Positions 5,843 through 9,260 of a stretch of 9,260 nucleotides of DNA are shown here, in pieces (within the stretch, counting starts at the first letter, position 1; each line of letters begins with the position of its first letter). Made by a program: the position numbers and the translations under genes. Source of the stretch: an uncultured Pleurocapsa sp. (GTDB taxonomy: Bacteria > Cyanobacteriota > Cyanobacteriia > Cyanobacteriales > Xenococcaceae). The notes below the pieces were generated by a model. That model saw only the letters and a program-made list of their open reading frames with translations. It was not told the DNA's origin and did no database searches. The stretch spans positions 1 to 9,260 of the forward strand of contig CAKZYI010000943.1 of assembly GCA_937884735.1 (NCBI GenBank). The letters run 5' to 3'.

Positions 5843-5955
5843 CTTCACTTAACATCGTCCAATCGGTCATTTATATTTGAGCCGAATGGTTGGCTAACCG
5901 CAGGGTGTGTATTTAGCTTGATTTTTCTACACTAGCTATGCGCTTTATTTGAGCT
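5843..5955. repeat. Diverged 113-bp repeat, copy 2
   Basis: This is the partner of 4948-5060, in the same orientation 895 bp downstream, with the conserved blocks described there. This copy ends only 24 bp before the ATG of the S8 protease and therefore occupies its promoter region. It also holds a small inverted repeat, GGTT-GGCT-AACC (5888-5899), in the part not shared with copy 1. I could not find a well-spaced -35/-10 pair for the protease inside it. Confidence 0.8.
5845..5937 (-). pseudogene. Decayed 3' end of an unidentified coding sequence, copy 2
   Basis: On the minus strand this reads S-stop-C-RKIKLNTHPAVSQPFGSN, then INDRLDDVK and TGA (5845-5847). It stays in a single frame throughout except for a TAG where copy 1 has CAG; that change and CGT to TGT beside it are C-to-T transitions. 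Residues shared with copy 1 are S, RKI, L, TH, SQ and INDRLDDVK. Of the two copies this keeps the longer continuous frame. No family is recognised. Confidence 0.45.
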
Positions 5956-5979
5956 AGTTAAACAAAATCAAAACAATAT

Positions 5980-8316
5980 ATGAATTCATCCAACAATAGC
6001 CTAGTCAATCCTCCCAGCGAAAATGTTGTCAATCGTCTAGTTGAAATCTTTGATGTTGAAGATTTTAATGGTTTTTTAGAATTAGCCAGCCAGGTAGAAC
6101 AACCAGAACAACTATTACAATTTATTGATGAACAAGAAGACATCGAGTTGTTTTCCGACTCTTTTGACGATCCCGAATTTTCTAGTTTCGTCCTCGACTT
6201 AGTAGAAATTGACGGTACAGACGTTAGTGCAGAAGAGACAGGATCGATTGTTAACAATATAGGAACAATTTCGGGTACTAAGTGGGACGATCTTAATGGT
6301 GATGGAGTTAGAGATGAAAACGAGCCAGGTTTAGCAGGGTGGACAATTTATTTGGATGATAATCAAAATGGTCATTTAGATGAAGGGGAAACTTTTGTAA
6401 TTACCGATTCTGAGGGTAATTATCTTTTTGAAGTAGAAGCATCCGATACTTATGTCGTTGCAGAAGTTCCTAAATCTAGCGACGTATTAACTTTTCCCAA
6501 CGAAGATATTTTATTAGTCAGCGATAATAATTCCCATTCTGAGGCATCATTATATGCAGGCACTCCTAACGATCCCCTGTTTCAATATCAGTGGCATATA
6601 CAAAACACGGGGCAAACAGGTGGAACTCCTGGGGCTGATGCCAATGTAATTCCTGCTTGGCAAAAAGCGACAGGAGAAGGTGTCACTATTGGTATTGTGG
6701 ATGATGGTTTGCAGTCAGATCATCCCGATTTGGTGGATAAATATCGACCCGAATTGAGCTATGACTTTGTAGAAGACGATGAAGATCCTAGTCCAGATTT
6801 AGAAGCGGAATTTCCCCCACGTCACGGAACATCGGTTGCGGGCGTTGCTGCTGCAAGTACTAATAACGAAACTGGCGTAGCAGGGGTTGCTCCCGATGCA
6901 GACTTGTCAGGATTACGTCTTTTGGGCTTAGAAGACGACGAACCATTATCAGTAGAAGAGGAAGAAGCACTATTTGATTCTAAGATAGCTGAAGCACTTT
7001 CTTTCCAAAATCAAGAAATTGATATTTATAACAACAGTTGGGGCGATATTCCTTTTCGGGGTATGGGGGAAAAAACTCAAGCAGCCTTACAAAATGGAGT
7101 GAGAAATGGTCGGGATGGCTTAGGCAATATTTTTGTCTTTTCAGCAGGAAATGGTCGCCCCCAAGAGAACGTCAACTATAATGCTTTAGCTAATTCTCGC
7201 TATACCATCGCCGTTGCTGCCATTGACCATACAGATAACTTGTCCTACTACAGTACTCCAGGAGCTTCTGTTCTGGATTCAGGCTATTCAAGCGACGGTA
7301 TTGGCACTGGTATTACTACTGCTGATGTTACGGGAGAGGCTGGCTACAACCCAGAAGAGGATTATAACGACAGCTTTGGCGGTACTTCTTCGGCTGCACC
7401 TTTTGTATCTGGGGTAGTTGCTTTGATGCTGGATGCTAACCCTAATTTAACCTGGCGAGATGTCCAGCATATCTTAGTGGAAACTTCCAAACAGAACGAC
7501 CCTACCGACCCTGGCTGGACGATTAACGGTGCGGGAAATGAGGTTAGCTACAAGTATGGTTTTGGGGCGGTTGATGCGGATGCTGCGGTAACTGCTGCTC
7601 AAAACTGGACTAATGTTGAGTCTGAAGTTGTTGTTACTAGCGAAGAGATAAACGTCGATACGGCTATTCCCGATAATAATGGCGAAGGTGGTACTTCTAC
7701 CGTCGGTATCACCGAAGATGTCCAAATTGAATGGGTAGAAGTAGTTTTTGATGCCGAACATACCCAGCGAGGAGATTTGGAAGTAACTCTTGTTTCTCCT
7801 GATGGTACAAAATCAATTTTGGCTGAAACTCATCGGGACGTAAATGCCGATTATGACTCATGGGTATTTACTTCTGCTAGACATTGGGATGAATCTTCTT
7901 TGGGAGAGTGGACAATAGAAGTGACTGATAACACCACAGGAGAAACAGGTACATGGAATGATTGGCGGCTAAATGTCTACGGTACAGATGCCGATGCTGA
8001 TGATATTACGGGGGCGCAGCAGGTTACTGTCGGTTATGGCGAAAATGTAGATAATATTAACTTTGGAGCGCAGCAGGTTGCGGTTAATAATGAAGATACC
8101 AATATTGTGACGGGGACATCTGCCAACGATCCTCTTATTGGTAGTGGAGGGGAAGATTTGATAGAGTTGCCCGACAATATCGATCTTGAGCAGTTAGAAA
8201 TTACCCAAGGTCAAGGAGAAAACAGCGAAGATACAGATATTTTCGTTGAAACCAATGCGATCGCTATTCTTAACGATACTAATTCGGCAGAAATAGCTTT
8301 GTCTGACTTTGTTTAG
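5980..8316 (+). CDS. Secreted-type S8 (kexin/furin-like) serine protease with P domain and SdrD_B-like module
   Basis: The 778-residue protein has, in order: an acidic N-terminal region without signal peptide (1-94); an SdrD_B-like module (about 95-165: GTKWDDLNGDGVRDENEPGL, then TDSEGNYLF); an S8 catalytic domain (about 196-545); a P/homoB domain (about 555-669); and a short tail resembling the end of RTX-type cyanobacterial exoproteins (TGTSANDPLIGSGGEDLI at 711-728, then a DLEQLEITQGQGEN-type segment). Catalytic residues are Asp241 (GIVDDG), His282 (RHGTSVAG) and Ser470 (GGTSSAAP), with the oxyanion Asn391 in FSAGNG. The surrounding sequence and the P domain place it in the kexin subgroup, which in cyanobacteria includes calcium-dependent proteases and usually cuts near basic residues. 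A missing Sec signal plus an RTX-like C-terminus suggests type I secretion; that is inference. There is no Shine-Dalgarno site at the ATG. A repeat copy fills the promoter region. Confidence 0.92.
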   Translation: MNSSNNSLVNPPSENVVNRLVEIFDVEDFNGFLELASQVEQPEQLLQFIDEQEDIELFSDSFDDPEFSSFVLDLVEIDGTDVSAEETGSIVNNIGTISGTKWDDLNGDGVRDENEPGLAGWTIYLDDNQNGHLDEGETFVITDSEGNYLFEVEASDTYVVAEVPKSSDVLTFPNEDILLVSDNNSHSEASLYAGTPNDPLFQYQWHIQNTGQTGGTPGADANVIPAWQKATGEGVTIGIVDDGLQSDHPDLVDKYRPELSYDFVEDDEDPSPDLEAEFPPRHGTSVAGVAAASTNNETGVAGVAPDADLSGLRLLGLEDDEPLSVEEEEALFDSKIAEALSFQNQEIDIYNNSWGDIPFRGMGEKTQAALQNGVRNGRDGLGNIFVFSAGNGRPQENVNYNALANSRYTIAVAAIDHTDNLSYYSTPGASVLDSGYSSDGIGTGITTADVTGEAGYNPEEDYNDSFGGTSSAAPFVSGVVALMLDANPNLTWRDVQHILVETSKQNDPTDPGWTINGAGNEVSYKYGFGAVDADAAVTAAQNWTNVESEVVVTSEEINVDTAIPDNNGEGGTSTVGITEDVQIEWVEVVFDAEHTQRGDLEVTLVSPDGTKSILAETHRDVNADYDSWVFTSARHWDESSLGEWTIEVTDNTTGETGTWNDWRLNVYGTDADADDITGAQQVTVGYGENVDNINFGAQQVAVNNEDTNIVTGTSANDPLIGSGGEDLIELPDNIDLEQLEITQGQGENSEDTDIFVETNAIAILNDTNSAEIALSDFV

Positions 8317-8386
8317 TTTTCATCTGTAAAAAACAACAATTAAATTGCGATCGCTTTATCCGAAAGAGTCATCGGATTTAAACCAA
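8317..8386. other. Short 3' region after the protease with HIP1 and a small stem
   Basis: Contains a HIP1 site (8347-8354) and a 6-bp inverted repeat, ATCCGA (8358-8363) / TCGGAT (8372-8377), with an 8-nt loop. No T-run follows, so it is at best a weak end signal for the protease transcript. Confidence 0.3.
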
Positions 8387-8539
8387 GTAGGGTGGGCAAA
8401 GCAAAATTAATATTTCACTGTGTTTCAGGCAAAGACGTTTGCCCACCAAATCACTAAATAAAAACCTTCAACATTTAATTGTGGCGGGCATCAATTGTTT
8501 AATAGCTATCCTTTGTATTTATAGCAATGCCCACCCTAC
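8387..8539. mobile_element. MITE-like element with 12-bp terminal inverted repeats
   Basis: GTAGGGTGGGCA (8387-8398) and TGCCCACCCTAC (8528-8539) are exact inverted repeats bounding 153 bp with no convincing gene. Inside, TTTGCCCACC (8438-8447) is the exact complement of GGTGGGCAAA (8391-8400), and GGCGGGCAT near 8483 pairs with ATGCCCACC (8527-8535) with one mismatch. The element is therefore two tandem hairpins within one larger fold. Intergenic sequences starting GTAGGGTGGGC are common in cyanobacterial genomes, to my knowledge. A target-site duplication is not clear: TTTAAA occurs on both sides but at different distances from the ends. Confidence 0.6.
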
Positions 8540-8550
8540 GTTTAAAAAAC

Positions 8551-8582
8551 AAAAAAAAGGACTGGCATTAATTTGCCAATCC
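8551..8582 (-). terminator. Strong intrinsic terminator of the sigma factor gene
   Basis: On the minus strand, GGATTGGCA pairs with TGCCAGTCC (plus 8559-8567 and 8574-8582) over 9 bp with one G-U wobble around a 6-nt loop, followed directly by eight T (plus A-run 8551-8558). This is a textbook Rho-independent terminator, about 35 bp after the stop of the sigma factor gene. Confidence 0.88.
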
Positions 8583-8617
8583 TCGATTATCTATCTTCAG
8601 TTAGATTTGCTTAATTT

Positions 8618-9199
8618 CTAACGAATATATTCTTTAAGAATGCTATTGCGGTTTGGATGGCGCAGCTTGCGTAGAGCTTTTGCTTCGATTTGACGAATAC
8701 GTTCGCGAGTAACATTAAAGATCTGTCCAATCTCTTCTAATGTTTTCATGCGACCATCATCCAAACCATAACGTAGACGTAAAACATCGCGTTCGCGGGG
8801 GCTTAAAGTATCCAATACGCTCTCTAAATCTTCTCTGAGTAAACTTTTGGATACTTGATCCTCTGGAGTCTCGCCATCAGCTTCGATGAAATCGCCCAAA
8901 CGGGAGTCTTCTTCTTTACCGATGGGAGTTTCTAAAGAAATAGGTAATTGAGCCGATTTAGCAATAAATCTAAGCTTCTCGATGGTCATTTCCATGCGAG
9001 TTGCAATTTCTTCTTCGGTAGGTTTGCGACCTCTCTCTTGAGAAAGTAATTTAGTAGTTTTTTTAATACGAGAAATAGTTTCATAAAGGTGAACAGGAAG
9101 ACGAATAGTACGAGACTGATCGGCGATCGCTCTGGTAATTGCCTGTCTGATCCACCAGGTAGCAGAAGTAGAGAATTTATAGACTAATTCGTTGTCAAA
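8618..9199 (-). CDS. sigA: Primary sigma factor (SigA/RpoD-type), regions 2.3 to 4 only; 5' part interrupted
   Basis: The frame is open from 9199 to the stop at 8618-8620 (193 residues). It contains the region 2.3/2.4 core (ATWWIRQAITRAIADQSRTI), region 3 (VHLYETISRIKKTTKLLSQ, then KPTEEEIATRMEMT), SAQLPISLETPIG and IEADGETPEDQV. Region 4 follows (LSPRERDVLRLRYGLDDGR), with its helix-turn-helix TLEEIGQIFNVTRERIRQIEAKAL and the ending RHPNRNSILKEYIR. These are the hallmarks of group 1, the essential cyanobacterial housekeeping sigma factor. A full protein is about twice as long. The expected upstream frame hits TAA at 9200-9202 where a lysine codon (in EKFD) is normal. The first in-frame ATG (8993-8995, in EEEIATRMEM) is an internal methionine that would drop region 2 and half of region 3. 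Either the copy is broken or the end of the sequence is faulty. Confidence 0.9.
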   Translation of the reverse strand, partial: FDNELVYKFSTSATWWIRQAITRAIADQSRTIRLPVHLYETISRIKKTTKLLSQERGRKPTEEEIATRMEMTIEKLRFIAKSAQLPISLETPIGKEEDSRLGDFIEADGETPEDQVSKSLLREDLESVLDTLSPRERDVLRLRYGLDDGRMKTLEEIGQIFNVTRERIRQIEAKALRKLRHPNRNSILKEYIR

Positions 9200-9260
9200 T
9201 TATTCATCTGCTCTCATCAAGCCTAAAAATCTGAGAGCGTTGTAGTGTGGAAGCACAATC
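9200..9260 (-). pseudogene. Eroded upstream continuation of the sigma factor frame (region 2)
   Basis: Beyond the in-frame TAA (9200-9202) the same frame still reads LGLMRADE, aligning with the conserved LGLIRA-x-EKFD of sigma region 2. Further upstream the expected QDLIQEG is replaced by unrelated residues (HYNALRF). Just inside the intact part, two normally invariant positions also differ (GYKFSTYATWW is VYKFSTSATWW here). Divergence thus rises sharply toward the window edge. Confidence 0.6.

Noticed and set aside
5759..5873. Short minus-strand frame MTDWTMLSEEKKNKERLNF... crossing repeat copy 2
   Set aside because: Both repeat copies open with MTDWTMLSE in this frame, but they diverge at once downstream. 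The alternative frame (INDRLDDVK-stop) explains the synonymous changes better.
5958..6257. Minus-strand 99-residue Ser-rich frame opposite the protease N-terminus
   Set aside because: Its Ser-rich composition is what the acidic (GAA/GAT-rich) protease codons give on the opposite strand; a shadow frame.
7214..7761. Frames on both strands inside the protease (7214-7417 plus, 7474-7761 minus)
   Set aside because: They lie wholly within the catalytic and P domains, whose motifs fix the true frame.
8439..8621. Plus-strand 60-residue frame with a hydrophobic stretch
   Set aside because: It starts with TTG inside one arm of the inverted-repeat element and runs through the element and the sigma factor terminator. 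It has no ribosome site, so it is a chance frame in non-coding DNA.
1..9260. CRISPR array, tRNA or rRNA genes, intact insertion sequence
   Set aside because: No regularly spaced direct repeats, no cloverleaf-like segments, and no transposase-like frame were seen on either strand.

Overview
The window looks like chromosomal DNA of a low-GC cyanobacterium. It carries eleven copies of the palindrome GCGATCGC (HIP1; starts at 362, 394, 1967, 2581, 3042, 4018, 4351, 5100, 8257, 8347 and 9123). It also carries a cyanobacterial-type primary sigma factor tail and an acyl-ACP/acyl-CoA synthetase tail of the kind found in cyanobacteria. The AT-rich base composition and the gene mix suggest a Pleurocapsales/Stanieria-like or other unicellular lineage, but the genus is an inference.

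Layout. Bases 1-339 (+) are the 3' end of an acyl-activating synthetase. It converges on a small conserved-looking unknown gene (410-727, -), with a hairpin made of two HIP1 sites between them. After about 300 bp without a gene come a YlqD-family coiled-coil protein (1032-1481, +) and a PfkB-family sugar kinase, probably fructokinase (1624-2637, +; TTG start). The kinase converges on a gamma-glutamylcyclotransferase-like gene (2652-3242, -). A GNAT acetyltransferase (3416-3850, -) follows, with a perfect 32-bp palindrome in the gap between these last two. Bases 4059-4757 (-) encode a NarL/FixJ-type response regulator. Directly upstream of it is the truncated C-terminal tail of its probable partner histidine kinase (4769-4927, -), a relic with no start and with a stop at its upstream end.

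The right half holds a jelly-roll-like unknown protein (5270-5797, +) and a large secreted-type kexin-like S8 protease with a P domain (5980-8316, +). Each is preceded by one copy of a diverged 113-bp repeat (4948-5060, 5843-5955). Read on the minus strand, the repeat looks like the decayed 3' end of an unidentified coding sequence. This suggests the 4.77-5.96 kb interval is a rearrangement zone that removed the kinase and brought new genes in. A 153-bp MITE-like inverted-repeat element lies between the protease and a strong terminator. That terminator serves the sigA/rpoD-like gene at the right edge (minus strand), whose frame is broken by a stop at 9200-9202 and is eroded beyond it.

Functionally, most of the left half is unlinked housekeeping genes. 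The only plausible local systems are the broken kinase/regulator pair and the jelly-roll/protease neighbours. I see no CRISPR array, tRNA, rRNA, intact transposase or recognisable defence system, and nothing that clearly constitutes a new multi-gene system.
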